Part shown: positions 1 through 11,037 of the stretch, one piece after another
How the letters are laid out: the number at the start of each line of letters is the position of its first letter
How positions within the stretch are numbered: position 1 is the stretch's first letter
Assembly (NCBI RefSeq): GCF_022410515.1
Contig: NZ_JACSDI010000001.1
Coordinates: 620,001-684,000, forward strand
DNA from: Shewanella cutis
Lineage (GTDB): Bacteria; Pseudomonadota; Gammaproteobacteria; Enterobacterales; Shewanellaceae
Reading direction: 5' to 3'
DNA: 64,000 nucleotides
Translations under genes and position numbers: made by a program
The notes under the pieces: generated by a model
Told to the model about the DNA's origin: nothing
The model's database searches: none
The model's input: the letters and a program-made list of their open reading frames with translations, nothing else

Positions 1-4
1 ATTA

Positions 5-772
5 ATGAAATTTTTTACCCACTTAGTAATAGGTGTTTTTCTCAGCAGTATCCCACTCACTGCACAGGCAACGCTCAATATTTATACCGAGGAATGGGCT
101 CCTATTAGCTTTTCTGTTGATGGAAAACCCGACGGATTAGCCGTGCAAGTCGTACAAGAGATCCAAAAGCGTATCGATAACCAAGATCCGATCAAAGTCG
201 TGCCTTGGGCCCGAGGCTGGAAAATTATCACCGAACAACCTAATACCGTGCTCTTTACCATGACGCGAACCGCTGAGCGAGAGCGCATGTTTAGTTTGAT
301 TGGACCCGTGGCGGTTGGCACAACAAACTTTTATGCCCTAAAAAATAGCAATCTTAAGCTCAACTCTGTTGAGGATGCCAAGCAAGCTAAAGCTATCGGG
401 GTTTACCGATCCTCGGTCGAAGAGCAATTATTACTCGAGCGTGGCTTTACCAATATCGCGCCCTCTTCAACCCCGCTGCTGAGCGCTAAGCAATTGGTGA
501 AGCAACGCATTGATTTATGGTGTAATGCTAATCTCACAGCGCCAAGCATTTTGGCCGAAGCGGGTGCCAGCATGGATGACGTCAAATCCCTCTACACGAT
601 CAGCGCAAATCATCTCTATATTGCGTTTTCTCAGGGGACACCAAGTGAGGAAGTTGATAAATGGAAAGATGCGCTTATCAGCATCAAGGCTGATGGCACC
701 TTTGCACAAATCTATCATCGCTGGCTGCCCAATGATACGCCGCCAATGGAAACCGAGCGTATTGGGCAATAA
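5..772 (+). CDS. Periplasmic solute-binding protein, SBP_bac_3 family
   Basis: A 255-aa exported protein. Residues 1-22 form a signal peptide with a hydrophobic core and a likely cut after AQA. The rest has the look of family-3 solute-binding proteins: an early IYTEEWAPISF strand, a DGLAVQVVQEI helix, and an R-T-x-x-R-E-R-M-F-S segment near residue 90, as in polar amino acid binding proteins. Shewanella carries many such genes as orphans without permease partners, and none is visible downstream; upstream context is outside the window. Specificity cannot be read. The start lies only 4 bases into the window, so the upstream RBS is not visible, but the signal peptide is complete. Confidence 0.75.
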   Translation: MKFFTHLVIGVFLSSIPLTAQATLNIYTEEWAPISFSVDGKPDGLAVQVVQEIQKRIDNQDPIKVVPWARGWKIITEQPNTVLFTMTRTAERERMFSLIGPVAVGTTNFYALKNSNLKLNSVEDAKQAKAIGVYRSSVEEQLLLERGFTNIAPSSTPLLSAKQLVKQRIDLWCNANLTAPSILAEAGASMDDVKSLYTISANHLYIAFSQGTPSEEVDKWKDALISIKADGTFAQIYHRWLPNDTPPMETERIGQ

Positions 773-803
773 ATCTTGAGCGTAAGATTTTGAGTACAAA
801 AAG

Positions 804-834
804 AAAGGCCGGATAACAACATTATCCGGCCTTT
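804..834. terminator. Bidirectional terminator between the solute-binding protein gene and carB
   Basis: A 13-bp stem (AAAGGCCGGATAA pairing with TTATCCGGCCTTT) with a 5-nt loop lies between two convergent genes. A-rich and T-rich flanks let it serve both strands. Confidence 0.85.
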
Positions 835-854
835 TGATTGCAGAGGCTTATGGC

Positions 855-3800
855 TTATTTAGCTAATATGCGCTGGTGCAACTCTTGTACTGAGGTCACA
901 TTAGTGCGGTCGTCTGCAGCGTGCGCCATACAAGTGGCAAATGCGGCGTTCATGGTCGTGGTGTAGTTCACTTTGTAGCGCAGTGCACCGCGGCGTAATT
1001 GACGAGAGTCTTCAATCGCTTGACGGCCTTCGGTGGTGTTCACTATGTAGGTGTACTCACCGTTCTTGATGCGGTCAAGAATGTGAGGACGGCCTTCGTG
1101 TACCTTGTTTACTAAGCGAGGGTTAATCCCTGCTTCACCAAGGATAATCGCTGTACCGTGGGTAGCATCGATTTGATAACCCAGCTCAATCAGCTTAGCT
1201 GCTAAGTCGGCAACACGTTTCTTATCGCTGTTACGCACAGATAGCAGTGCACGGCCAGACTTAGGCACTTCTGAAGTCGCACCTAACTGCGCCTTAGCAT
1301 AGGCTTCGGCGAAGGTATCGCCCACGCCCATCACCTCACCCGTTGAGCGCATTTCTGGGCCTAACAGTGGGTCAACGCCAGGGAACTTGTTAAATGGCAG
1401 TACCACTTCTTTCACTGAGTAGAAAGGTGGGATGACTTCTTGAGTGAAGTTTTGTGCCTTCAAGCTTTGACCCGCCATCACACGGGCGGCAATTTTAGCT
1501 AACGGCACACCTGTGGCTTTCGATACGAATGGCACGGTACGCGCTGCACGTGGGTTTACTTCAATCATGTAGATTTCGTTATTCTTCACGGCAAACTGTA
1601 CGTTCATCAGACCGACAACCCCCAGCTCCATCGCAAGCTTACGCACTTGTACGCGCATCTCGTCTTGGATAGCTTGGCTTAAGGTGTATGGAGGTAGAGA
1701 ACAACCAGAGTCACCTGAGTGAACACCCGCCTGCTCGATATGCTCCATAATCGCGCCGATAACCACGGTTTCACCGTCACACACTGCGTCGATATCCACT
1801 TCGATAGCATCGTCTAAGAAGTGATCTAACAGTACTGGCGAAGCGTTAGATACGCTCACCGCTTCGTTGAAATAACGTAGTAAGTCCTGTTGGTCGTAAA
1901 CGATTTCCATCGCGCGGCCGCCCAGTACATAGGATGGACGAACGACTAATGGATAACCGATACGCTCGGCGGCAATTACAGCACCTTCTACCGTGGTCAC
2001 GGTATCATTTTCAGGTTGCTTCATTTCCAAGCGTTGAATCGCCTGTTGGAAACGCTCACGGTCTTCGGCGCGATCAATCGCATCTGGGCTAGTACCAATA
2101 ATGGGCACACCCGCAGCCTCAAGGGCGCGAGCCAGTTTTAGCGGAGTTTGACCACCGTACTGTACGATAACGCCCTTTGGCTTCTCGATACGGACGATTT
2201 CTAACACGTCTTCTAAAGTAACAGGCTCGAAATACAGACGGTCTGACGTGTCGTAGTCGGTTGAAACGGTTTCAGGGTTACAGTTCACCATGATGGTTTC
2301 ATAACCGTCTTCACGCAGTGCTAATGCCGCGTGCACACAGCAGTAATCGAATTCGATACCTTGACCGATACGGTTTGGACCACCACCTAACACCATGATT
2401 TTTTCACGGTCAGACGGGTTCGCTTCACACTCTTCCTCATAGGTTGAGTACATGTAAGCGGTGTCGGTGGCAAATTCAGCCGCGCAGGTATCCACGCGCT
2501 TGTAAACGGGGTGGATGTCGAAACGGTCACGCAGTTTACGGACTTCAGTCTCGTTTACACCAAGAACCGCAGCCAAACGCGCATCGGCAAAGCCTTTACG
2601 CTTAAGCTTACGCAGCAGTTCTTCGTTAAGACCGGCTAAACCACCTTCAGCCACTTGACCTTCAAGCTTGATTAACTCTTCAATTTGTACCAAGAACCAA
2701 GGGTCGATATTGGTTAAACGGAAGATTTCATCTAGGGTTAAACCCGCACGCATCGCATCGGCGATATACCAAATGCGGTCACAACCAGGCTCTTTCAGCT
2801 CGAGGCGAATACGGGCCATTGCTTCTGGCTTAGACATGTCAGTAATAGGGTCTAAACCGTGACGATTCACTTCTAAACCACGTAATGCCTTTTGCAGTGA
2901 CTCTTGGAAAGTACGGCCAATTGCCATCACTTCACCCACTGACTTCATCTGCGTGGTTAAGCGATCGTTAGAACCGGCAAACTTTTCAAAGTTAAAGCGA
3001 GGGACTTTAGTCACAACGTAATCGATTGCAGGTTCAAACGAGGCTGGCGTGCGACCACCAGTAATGTCGTTCATCAGCTCATCGAGGGTGAAACCCACCG
3101 CTAACTTGGCCGCGATTTTCGCAATCGGGAAGCCCGTTGCTTTAGATGCCAGTGCCGATGAACGCGATACCCGTGGGTTCATCTCGATGATAACCATACG
3201 GCCATCTTTCGGGTTGATACCAAACTGTACGTTCGAACCACCGGTTTCAACACCAATCTCACGCAGTACTGCCATAGAGGCGTTACGCATCAGTTGGTAT
3301 TCTTTGTCAGTCAGGGTTTGTGCGGGTGCTACGGTAATAGAGTCACCGGTGTGCACGCCCATTGGGTCGAAGTTTTCGATAGAACAGACGATGATGCAGT
3401 TGTCGTTACGGTCACGAACCACTTCCATCTCGTATTCTTTCCAACCGATTAAGCTCTCGTCGATGAGTAGCTCTTTGGTTGGCGATAAATCTAAACCTTG
3501 AGAACAGATTTCTTCGAACTCTTCCTTGTTATAGGCGATACCGCCACCTGAACCACCCATAGTGAATGATGGACGGATAATACAAGGGAAACCAACGAGG
3601 TCGAGTACACCATAGGCTTCTTCCATACTGTGGGCGATGCCCGCGCGTGGACATTCTAAGCCAATGCTCTTCATGGCTTTGTCGAAGCGGCTACGGTCTT
3701 CTGCTTTATCAATCGCATCGGCGGTTGCACCGATCATTTCAACGTTGAATTCAGCCAGTACGCCTTTGGCTTCAAGCTCAAGGGCGCAGTTCAGCGCGGT

Positions 3801-4079
3801 TTGACCGCCCATGGTTGGCAGAATCGCATCTGGGCGTTCTTTGGCGATAATGTTACGTACCACTTCCCATTGGATTGGCTCGATGTAAGTGGCATCGGCC
3901 ATTTCAGGGTCGGTCATAATGGTGGCAGGGTTAGAGTTCACCAGAATGACGCGGTAACCTTCTTCACGCAGGGCTTTACAGGCTTGAGCGCCTGAATAGT
4001 CAAATTCACACGCCTGACCAATCACAATTGGGCCTGCACCTAGGATAAGAATACTCTTTATATCTGTACGTTTTGGCAT
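855..4079 (-). CDS. carB: Carbamoyl-phosphate synthase large subunit
   Basis: Makes carbamoyl phosphate from bicarbonate, 2 ATP and ammonia supplied by CarA, feeding both arginine and pyrimidine synthesis. At 1074 aa it has the expected length for the bacterial large subunit. Two homologous halves are visible: an N-terminal carboxyphosphate domain (GAGPIVIGQ near residue 15, [15 protein letters not shown]-grasp loop near 173) and a second half starting near residue 555 ([15 protein letters not shown]) with its own ATP-grasp. The last ~140 residues are the allosteric MGS-like domain. It follows carA by 27 nt, with a GGAGAAG-type Shine-Dalgarno in the gap, so the two are co-transcribed. No motif is missing. 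Confidence 0.98.
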   Translation of the reverse strand: MPKRTDIKSILILGAGPIVIGQACEFDYSGAQACKALREEGYRVILVNSNPATIMTDPEMADATYIEPIQWEVVRNIIAKERPDAILPTMGGQTALNCALELEAKGVLAEFNVEMIGATADAIDKAEDRSRFDKAMKSIGLECPRAGIAHSMEEAYGVLDLVGFPCIIRPSFTMGGSGGGIAYNKEEFEEICSQGLDLSPTKELLIDESLIGWKEYEMEVVRDRNDNCIIVCSIENFDPMGVHTGDSITVAPAQTLTDKEYQLMRNASMAVLREIGVETGGSNVQFGINPKDGRMVIIEMNPRVSRSSALASKATGFPIAKIAAKLAVGFTLDELMNDITGGRTPASFEPAIDYVVTKVPRFNFEKFAGSNDRLTTQMKSVGEVMAIGRTFQESLQKALRGLEVNRHGLDPITDMSKPEAMARIRLELKEPGCDRIWYIADAMRAGLTLDEIFRLTNIDPWFLVQIEELIKLEGQVAEGGLAGLNEELLRKLKRKGFADARLAAVLGVNETEVRKLRDRFDIHPVYKRVDTCAAEFATDTAYMYSTYEEECEANPSDREKIMVLGGGPNRIGQGIEFDYCCVHAALALREDGYETIMVNCNPETVSTDYDTSDRLYFEPVTLEDVLEIVRIEKPKGVIVQYGGQTPLKLARALEAAGVPIIGTSPDAIDRAEDRERFQQAIQRLEMKQPENDTVTTVEGAVIAAERIGYPLVVRPSYVLGGRAMEIVYDQQDLLRYFNEAVSVSNASPVLLDHFLDDAIEVDIDAVCDGETVVIGAIMEHIEQAGVHSGDSGCSLPPYTLSQAIQDEMRVQVRKLAMELGVVGLMNVQFAVKNNEIYMIEVNPRAARTVPFVSKATGVPLAKIAARVMAGQSLKAQNFTQEVIPPFYSVKEVVLPFNKFPGVDPLLGPEMRSTGEVMGVGDTFAEAYAKAQLGATSEVPKSGRALLSVRNSDKKRVADLAAKLIELGYQIDATHGTAIILGEAGINPRLVNKVHEGRPHILDRIKNGEYTYIVNTTEGRQAIEDSRQLRRGALRYKVNYTTTMNAAFATCMAHAADDRTNVTSVQELHQRILAK

Positions 4080-4106
4080 TGCTTCTCTCTTCTCCTAGCT
4101 TGCGTA

Positions 4107-5255
4107 TTACTTAGCGTTTTGACGATAGTGTTCAATAAGCTCGATAAAGTGATCGAATAATGGGGCCGCATCGTTCGGACCTGGGCTCGCTTCAGGGTGA
4201 CCTTGGAAGCTGAACGCAGGTTTGTCCGTCAGATGGATACCTTGCAATGAACCATCGAACAGTGACTTGTGAGTCACTTTGATATTGGCTGGTAATGTGG
4301 CTTCATCGGCAGCAAAACCGTGGTTTTGGCTGGTGATCATCACGTTACCTTTTTCGATATTGCTCACAGGGTGGTTAGCACCGTGGTGGCCAAACTTCAT
4401 CTTTAAAGTTTTCGCGCCTGATGCCAATGCCAGTAACTGATGGCCTAAACAGATACCGAAAATTGGCGTATCGGTTTTCAGGATTTGTTGAATCGCTTCA
4501 ATCGCGTAATCACAAGGCTCTGGGTCACCAGGGCCGTTAGAGAGGAACACTCCATCTGGGTTCATCGCTAACACTTCAGCAGCCGATGTTTTTGCAGGAA
4601 CAACCGTTACATCACAGCCACGGTCAACCAACATGCGCAGAATGTTTTGCTTCACGCCGTAGTCGTAGGCAACCACTTTATATTTAAGCGCTTCGGCTGG
4701 CGTATCTTCAGGCAAGCCGCCCACTAAACGCCAGCTACCCTTGCGCCATGGGTAGGCTTTGTCAGTCGTGACTTCTTTCGCTAAATCCATGCCCTTTAAA
4801 CCTGGGAAGGCTTTAGCAGCTGCAAGCGCTTTGGCTTCATCTAAGTCAGCACCCGCCATGATACAACCCGCTTGGGCACCTTTTTCACGGAGGATTCGAG
4901 TTAATTTACGAGTATCGATATCTGCGATGCCAACAACATTGTTTGCTTTGAGATAATCGCTAAGGGTTTGTTGATTACGGAAACTACTTGCTATGAGCGG
5001 AAGATCGCGAATGATTAAACCACAAGCATGAACCCCATTGGATTCGACATCTTCATTATTGGTACCAGTATTACCAATGTGGGGGTAGGTTAAAGTTACT
5101 ATTTGGCGTGAATAAGAGGGATCAGTTAAAATTTCTTGGTATCCCGTCATCGAAGTGTTAAAAACAACTTCACCAACTGAGAGACCATCGGCACCTATCG
5201 CTGTGCCAGTGAATACGGTTCCATCTTCGAGTACGAGTAAGGCAGACTTTGTCAA
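4107..5255 (-). CDS. carA: Carbamoyl-phosphate synthase small subunit, TTG start
   Basis: Glutamine amidotransferase subunit that hydrolyses glutamine and channels ammonia to CarB. The class-I GATase domain carries the catalytic Cys in [14 protein letters not shown] and the His/Glu in [12 protein letters not shown] place the start at a TTG (5255-5253). GGAGG sits 5 nt upstream of it, and the product is then 382 aa, beginning with [12 protein letters not shown] after the initiator, the family length. The in-frame ATG at 5267 is part of the Shine-Dalgarno itself, and the next one at 5282 would add only unconserved residues. A weak ArgR-like sequence (TTGAATTTATCCTGTA, minus strand, plus 5361-5376) lies upstream; arginine control of carAB is usual in the group but I cannot confirm this box. 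Confidence 0.95.
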   Translation of the reverse strand: MTKSALLVLEDGTVFTGTAIGADGLSVGEVVFNTSMTGYQEILTDPSYSRQIVTLTYPHIGNTGTNNEDVESNGVHACGLIIRDLPLIASSFRNQQTLSDYLKANNVVGIADIDTRKLTRILREKGAQAGCIMAGADLDEAKALAAAKAFPGLKGMDLAKEVTTDKAYPWRKGSWRLVGGLPEDTPAEALKYKVVAYDYGVKQNILRMLVDRGCDVTVVPAKTSAAEVLAMNPDGVFLSNGPGDPEPCDYAIEAIQQILKTDTPIFGICLGHQLLALASGAKTLKMKFGHHGANHPVSNIEKGNVMITSQNHGFAADEATLPANIKVTHKSLFDGSLQGIHLTDKPAFSFQGHPEASPGPNDAAPLFDHFIELIEHYRQNAK

Positions 5256-5404
5256 CGCGACCTCCATAAAGAGCCAAGCCACTGAAATATAATGTTTTTA
5301 TGTTGTGTTAAGATACCAATTTCCGCTTATTTACGAAATTTTGACAAATTCCAGCGAGTTTACAGGATAAATTCAAACTCGTCTACGCATTGGCATCTAA
5401 GTGC

Positions 5405-5431
5405 AAAAAAAAACGCCAAATGGCGTTTTTT
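5405..5431 (-). terminator. Intrinsic terminator of dapB
   Basis: AAAACGCCA and TGGCGTTTT form a tight hairpin directly after the dapB stop codon, with a run of T on the minus strand. It separates the dapB and carAB transcripts. Confidence 0.8.
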
Positions 5432-5434
5432 ATC

Positions 5435-6311
<877 letters not shown>

Positions 6312-6319
6312 CATTGACA

Positions 6320-6937
6320 TTAGACGATGTCTAATAACTCGACTTCAAACACTAAGGTTGAATACGGAGGAATAGAAGCGCCCGCGCCACGCTCACCGTA
6401 AGCTAAGTGATGTGGCACATATAATTTTAACTTCGTACCTACTGGCATCAGTTGCAGTGCTTCAGTCCAACCAGCGATAACGCCAGATACTGGGAACTCA
6501 GCAGGTTGACCACGTACAACAGAGCTGTCGAACACATCACCATTGATGAAAGAACCGTGGTAGTGAGTGCGAACAGTATCTTCGTAGGTTGGTTTTGCAC
6601 CGCTACCTTGAACTAATACTTCGTATTGCAGACCAGAGTCAGTCACAATTACGCCTTCACGATTAGCGTTTTGCGCTAAAAACGCTTCGCCTTCAGCAGA
6701 AGCCTCAGCAGCAGCTTGCTCTTGAGCAGCTTGAATGCGACGGCTAATTTCAGTGAATGCCACTTGCAGTTCCTGCATAGACACAGCGCTTTCAACGCCA
6801 GCAAATGCATCGGCTAAACCTGCTTGAACGGCAGCAATATCCACACCTTCAAAAGAATTTGCAGCCAGTTGCTCACCCATTTGACGGCCTACACCATAGC
6901 TTGCTTGCTGTTCAACAGTACTGAATTTATCAGACAT
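6320..6937 (-). CDS. fklB: FKBP-type peptidyl-prolyl isomerase, FklB (FKBP22) type
   Basis: Prolyl isomerase/chaperone of 205 aa. The N-terminal ~110 residues are an Ala/Glu/Gln-rich helical dimerisation domain, starting KFSTVEQQASYGVGRQMGEQL. The C-terminal ~95 residues are an FKBP domain with VRTHYHGSFINGDVFDSS, GVIAGWTEALQLMPVG and a closing STLVFEVELLDI. The length and domain order match E. coli FklB rather than SlyD or FkpA. No signal peptide is seen, so it is probably cytoplasmic or weakly exported. It is a stand-alone unit with its own terminator. Confidence 0.92.
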   Translation of the reverse strand: MSDKFSTVEQQASYGVGRQMGEQLAANSFEGVDIAAVQAGLADAFAGVESAVSMQELQVAFTEISRRIQAAQEQAAAEASAEGEAFLAQNANREGVIVTDSGLQYEVLVQGSGAKPTYEDTVRTHYHGSFINGDVFDSSVVRGQPAEFPVSGVIAGWTEALQLMPVGTKLKLYVPHHLAYGERGAGASIPPYSTLVFEVELLDIV

Positions 6938-7114
6938 AATTAATGACTCTCAATGTTCAATGGAATTTTGCGCGCCAGTTTAACATAGTTCCACGCCCTA
7001 TGCTGATATACTGACTGCTTATTTAACTTTGCGGCGATTTTACGTAACCCGTGCATATTTATCTAGTTATAGCGCCTAATAACAGCAAGATAAACGAAAC
7101 CTTACCCTCAAAAG

Positions 7115-7924
7115 CTATTTAGGCGCGGCACATTGGTTTTTTATATTCGCCTTTGCGCTCTGATACAAAGGCTGCATTTGCCCCTGTAATTGCTCAAGCT
7201 GGGCAATACGATTGCTGTTTGAAGGGTGAGTCGATAACAGCTCTGGCCCTTGTCCACCACCCGCCTTCGACATATTCTGCCATAGCGCTACACTCTGCGC
7301 CGGATCAAAGCCCGCCCGCGCCATCAACTCCAGCCCCATAATATCGGCCTCACTCTCTTGGGCGCGGCCAAAGGGTAAAATCACCCCGACCTGCGCGCCC
7401 AGCCCTAAGGCCGACATATATAAGTCACGGTTAGAAACGCCCCCCGCCCCCAACGCCGCATCGGCGATTTGCATCCCCATGCCCGTCATCTGCGACCGCG
7501 ACACTTGTTCATTGCCATGCTGAGCTAATACGTGGGCCACTTCATGCCCTAACACGGTCGCCAGTTGATCCGGCGTACTCGCGACTTTTAATAATCCGGT
7601 ATATACCCCAATATGTCCGCCTGGCAACGCAAAGGCGTTAACTTGTTCAGAATCAAACAGCACCACATCCCATTTCTGGGTTTGATCGGGCAACACGGCC
7701 GTCACGCGATTGGCGACACAATTCACATATTGTGTGAGTTTTTTATTGCCACTGATTTTCTGCTGCTTTTTCATCTCTGCAAAAGACGCATCGCCCATTT
7801 GCTGCATCTGCGAGGATGAATAAAGCAAGGTTTGGCTACGTCCAGTGGGCGACTGTGTAGTTGCACAGGCGGTTAATCCGAGCGCAGCAGTCATCAACAC
7901 TAAGCTTAATCGCTTTGATTTCAT
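7115..7924 (-). CDS. M48 family zinc metalloprotease lipoprotein (LoiP/YcaL-like)
   Basis: A 269-aa predicted lipoprotein with a 20-residue signal ending in the lipobox GLTAC (Cys20). The zinc-protease motif HEVAH is at about 127-131, and the third zinc ligand lies in ESEAD near 190-194; both are intact. It belongs to the small periplasmic M48 proteases related to E. coli LoiP and YcaL, which take part in outer-membrane protein quality control. It stands alone between fklB and a helicase gene, with nearly 180-200 bp of non-coding DNA on each side. The exact subfamily and substrate are not determined. Confidence 0.88.
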   Translation of the reverse strand: MKSKRLSLVLMTAALGLTACATTQSPTGRSQTLLYSSSQMQQMGDASFAEMKKQQKISGNKKLTQYVNCVANRVTAVLPDQTQKWDVVLFDSEQVNAFALPGGHIGVYTGLLKVASTPDQLATVLGHEVAHVLAQHGNEQVSRSQMTGMGMQIADAALGAGGVSNRDLYMSALGLGAQVGVILPFGRAQESEADIMGLELMARAGFDPAQSVALWQNMSKAGGGQGPELLSTHPSNSNRIAQLEQLQGQMQPLYQSAKANIKNQCAAPK

Positions 7925-8125
7925 GTAAAACTCCCTGTTATCCTTTGATTGCTCGAACAGAAGATGAGCATTTGAGGGCTTGGCTAATCACAGTATTTTA
8001 CTTTACCCGAAGCCAATGTCGATTCAGAAAACTATGCTCAATCACCTTCAAATATCGATCAAATAGTTGATTAAGTGGCAAATGAGATCCAGCGTAACAG
8101 CTTATCTTAGGTAATATTGACGATA

Positions 8126-9466
8126 TCAACGCTTGCCTTTAAACGCTTTGATACTGTGCTTATTGATACTGCGACGATTTGCCTGTTTATCCCGCGGTGG
8201 GCGCTTAGGTGCAACCTTATTCTCGGCCCCCTCCTCTCTGACTCTTTCGCTCGGCTTATCGGTCACCGGAAAATCCGCCAATGATGCTAACGGTAACTCA
8301 CGCGCCGTCAAATTGCGGATCGCGGTTAAGCTTGGCATTTCACCATGGCACACTAAAGAGATGGCTAGCCCTTTGGCGCCCGCCCTCGCGGTGCGGCCAA
8401 TACGGTGCACATACACAGGCGCATTGGTGGGTAAATCTACGTTAATCACCACAGGTAAGGCATCAACATGAATGCCGCGGGCCATCAAATCTGTCGCCAC
8501 TAATACTTGAATGCGTTCGGCTTTAAAGTCGGCCAAGGTTTGGCTACGCACGGTTTGATCTTTTTCACCGTGCAGCGCAGCAGCATTTATCCCCGCCTTA
8601 ACGAGCCGTTTCGCAATCGCATCCGCATCGTCGCGGGCACTGATAAACACTAACACCTGGGGCCATTGATATTGTTTGAGTAACGCAATCAATGCCTGCG
8701 CCTTGCTGCCCTTATTGACTAAATACAGTCGCTCTTCGATGTCGCCAACCACAGCATTGCGTGTACAGGCCTCAACCCGAAGGGGATTATTGCTCAGCAA
8801 TTTACCCGCCAAGGCATCCAAAGCTTCTGGCAAGGTGGCTGAAAACAATAAGGTTTGCTTACGCTTTGGCATCATTGCCATCAGCTTTTGCATATCGGGC
8901 CAAAAACCCATTTCCAGTAAGCGGTCGGCTTCGTCTAGCACAAAGTATTTTATCGAGTCGAGGCTAATATGGGGCTGTGTGCATAAATCCAATAACCGCC
9001 CAGGGGTTGCCACCACAAGCTGGGGGTTAGCGGCAAGTTCGGCTAATTGGTCTTCCTGCGCGATGCCGCCACAGAGGAGCTGAATCTTCAAAGAAGCGGA
9101 TAACTCACTCGCCAGCGCGTGCAGCGCTGTCGTTACCTGCAGTGCTAACTCACGCGTTGGCACCAACACTAATCCCAGTGGCTTAGCAGCTGGCATAGAT
9201 TTAGCCGTCGTTTGCGCAGCAATTTGTTGCCAGAGGATTTGCAGCAAGGGCAAACCAAAGGCAAAGGTTTTACCACTCCCTGTTTGCGATAGCGCTAGCA
9301 CATCTCGCCCCGCAATAATCGCCGGAATCGCTAATTGCTGCACCCGTGTCGGATGTTTAAGCCTTGTAGGCAAGGCCTTACGTAATGCGGCATTTAACCC
9401 AAGCTCGGCAAAGGTTAACGACTCAGGAGAAGGCTCAGGGGAAGTAGAAGGCTTAGGAATGGTCAT
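8126..9466 (-). CDS. DEAD-box ATP-dependent RNA helicase
   Basis: A 446-aa superfamily-2 RNA helicase. In order it shows an aromatic/Q motif (FAELGL...RVQQLAIP), Walker A SQTGSGKT near 60-67, PTRELALQ, TPGRLLD, DEAD at 178-181, SAT at 209-211, and in the second RecA lobe HGEKDQTVR, ATDLMARGIH and HRIGRTARAG. The C-terminal ~45 residues are a basic, low-complexity tail (RPPRDKQANRR...KHSIKAFKGKR), as in RhlE/SrmB-like proteins acting on ribosome assembly or RNA decay. I chose the ATG at 9466 over a GTG directly before it; the RBS is weak. Which of the several Shewanella DEAD-box paralogues this is cannot be settled by eye. Confidence 0.93.
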   Translation of the reverse strand: MTIPKPSTSPEPSPESLTFAELGLNAALRKALPTRLKHPTRVQQLAIPAIIAGRDVLALSQTGSGKTFAFGLPLLQILWQQIAAQTTAKSMPAAKPLGLVLVPTRELALQVTTALHALASELSASLKIQLLCGGIAQEDQLAELAANPQLVVATPGRLLDLCTQPHISLDSIKYFVLDEADRLLEMGFWPDMQKLMAMMPKRKQTLLFSATLPEALDALAGKLLSNNPLRVEACTRNAVVGDIEERLYLVNKGSKAQALIALLKQYQWPQVLVFISARDDADAIAKRLVKAGINAAALHGEKDQTVRSQTLADFKAERIQVLVATDLMARGIHVDALPVVINVDLPTNAPVYVHRIGRTARAGAKGLAISLVCHGEMPSLTAIRNLTARELPLASLADFPVTDKPSERVREEGAENKVAPKRPPRDKQANRRSINKHSIKAFKGKR

Positions 9467-9653
9467 CACAACACCGATAAAAACATGGGAGCGAAAGTTT
9501 ACGCAGAGTTGGCTGTTAATACCAATCTTGTTTCGGCTTTGACTAAAGCCTTGGGGTAGTTGTTTACGTTATTCGCATTTGAGCAAAGGTTTACTCTCTG
9601 ATGACTGAGAATAATTTGATGTCCAAAATTTGTTTGGATTTTCAAATCAAAAT

Positions 9654-9976
9654 CAAAGTCAAAGTCGTGGGGCTTCACCCCACACCCGACCAAGAGGGGA
9701 TCAACAGCAATTCCCTCTTGGATCTCCCTTGCCGCCCCTAGCGAAGTTACATGCATTGGTTAGTAGCCTTGGTCTTATGGATAAATTGCTATCGCTTCCG
9801 ATGGTACAGCTTTACATCCATGTAAAGCTCTCCAGTTCGGCAGTCCCTGCCTCTCGCTCATAAGTGCGAAAATCACCGATTTTCATTCGCCCCTTCCCCG
9901 AAAGCTAGCCGGTCATCCATGACCGGACTCACGCAATTTATTCCAACGCCCCGCGGCAACTTCGCAGGGGAAGGTG
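9654..9976 (+). repeat. Structured repeat element, copy A (left arm of an inverted pair)
   Basis: About 320 bp of non-coding DNA. Its first 40 bases (9654-9693) are identical to the reverse complement of 11559-11598. Its last part (9949-9976, CCGCGGCAACTTCGCAGGGG) matches the far end of copy B with a few changes. Between these are several small hairpins: GTGGGG/CCCCAC, AGAGGGG with CCCTCT, AGCTTTACAT/ATGTAAAGCT and CCGGTCAT/ATGACCGG. ORFs of 77-85 codons crossing this stretch have no RBS and no recognisable product. The 9470-9653 stretch before it holds nothing I recognise. Interpretation as a mobile or hotspot-marking repeat is inference. Confidence 0.7.
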
Positions 9977-10032
9977 TATTCTGGGATAATTTGTGATGTG
10001 CTAAGTAAAGGAAATTACTAATCAGTCCGACT

Positions 10033-10713
10033 CTATGCATGCACTGCTTGGCAAGAAGGTACTGTGACTCGTTTCATAAAATACTCATGAGCCAAATCTG
10101 AAATATCGCAACCTAGGTAAGCTCTATTTAAATTTTTTGCAGCTATCAATGTCGAGCCAGAGCCAAAAAATGGATCAACCACTAAATCCCCGACGACACT
10201 GCTTTGAGAAATCAAAATTTCAAGTAGGTTCACTGGTTTTTCTGTGGGATAACCTCTATAAACCCTCTTGCATTCCAGTATATCAGGCACAGCCAAATCA
10301 TTGAGCTTCCTCTTTCCTTTTTCAAAAAAAAGAATGTACTCATGACGACATCTATAGTGATACCCCATTCCTATTGTGATCTTGTCCCAAATAATTGGTT
10401 TCCAAAATTTGAAACCAACTCTCTCAGCTATCGGTTTGATCTCAAACATGGTTTCTTGATCACAAAATAAATAGAAGTGTGAGTTCTTTTTTAAAACTCT
10501 ATATATCTCTTTTAACAAATCCTCAAAACGTTCATTAGGAAACACATTAAACCATTGATTACTAGATGATTTGCTAATCTTTAGCCTGGTCGTAGTTCCA
10601 ATGTTACGGTGTTTTTCTAGGGATTCATAAGGGGGATCGGTGACTAATAGATCAACACTCGCATCAGCGAGTGTTGAAAGCCAACTCACGGCATCACTTT
10701 GATAAATATGCAT
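10033..10713 (-). CDS. Site-specific DNA methyltransferase (N4-cytosine/N6-adenine, beta order)
   Basis: A 226-aa S-adenosylmethionine-dependent DNA methylase. The catalytic motif DPPY is at 26-29 and the AdoMet-binding motif DPFFGSGST is at 180-188, so the order is catalytic first, AdoMet site last, as in beta-class enzymes. TEKP at 157-160 is also typical. It is short and has no obvious target-recognition insert, like orphan phage or island methylases. The gene is AT-rich compared with its neighbours and sits inside the inverted-repeat bracket, suggesting transfer. It starts 6 nt after the stop of the upstream zinc-protein gene, so they form an operon. No recognisable restriction endonuclease is present. 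Target site unknown. Confidence 0.88.
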   Translation of the reverse strand: MHIYQSDAVSWLSTLADASVDLLVTDPPYESLEKHRNIGTTTRLKISKSSSNQWFNVFPNERFEDLLKEIYRVLKKNSHFYLFCDQETMFEIKPIAERVGFKFWKPIIWDKITIGMGYHYRCRHEYILFFEKGKRKLNDLAVPDILECKRVYRGYPTEKPVNLLEILISQSSVVGDLVVDPFFGSGSTLIAAKNLNRAYLGCDISDLAHEYFMKRVTVPSCQAVHA

Positions 10714-10719
10714 TTAACC

Positions 10720-11001
10720 TCAGATAAAACTGTTGCAGGTTCGACCATTCAAATAAATCTGTGAAGGTACACCTTTATCTAACCCACGGCAATCAATGCA
10801 ATAGCTCTGATCTCCATCAGGATTTCTAGCTGTTACACGAGCAGGAGTATTCCCAAATGACGAAGGATAAGGATGAAACACATGGAGACCACCATTAGCG
10901 TCAGAACAATGAGGACAGGATTTATATTTCTTACCTGTCTGAGAATCTTTTTTATGTATCATTCCACTATTTAATCTTTTTCCACAGCAGTTACAAGCCA
11001 T
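10720..11001 (-). CDS. Small Cys-rich (putative zinc-binding) protein of unknown function
   Basis: A 93-aa protein, started at the ATG at 11001 (GGAG about 7 nt upstream) rather than at an in-frame codon 12 triplets earlier. It has Cys3/5/6 in MACNCCGKRL, Cys29-x2-Cys32 in SCPHC, and Cys68-x2-Cys71 in YCIDCRG, plus His40 and His43 in HVFHPYP, so one or two zinc sites are likely. The central HPYPSSFGNTPARV and DGDQSYC segments look conserved in type, but I do not recognise a named family. It is the first gene of a two-gene unit with the DNA methylase. It could assist target recognition or be a small nuclease; neither is shown. Confidence 0.65.
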   Translation of the reverse strand: MACNCCGKRLNSGMIHKKDSQTGKKYKSCPHCSDANGGLHVFHPYPSSFGNTPARVTARNPDGDQSYCIDCRGLDKGVPSQIYLNGRTCNSFI

Positions 11002-11037
11002 ATAAATCTCCATAAAGAATACAAAAGTAGAACTCAC

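Noticed and set aside
3049..3501. 150-codon plus-strand ORF inside carB
   Set aside because: It is antisense to strongly conserved carB coding sequence, has no RBS, and its translation has no recognisable domain.
9499..9863. ORFs of 77-85 codons on both strands across repeat copy A
   Set aside because: They follow the repeat's hairpins, lack ribosome-binding sites and are not preserved in copy B.
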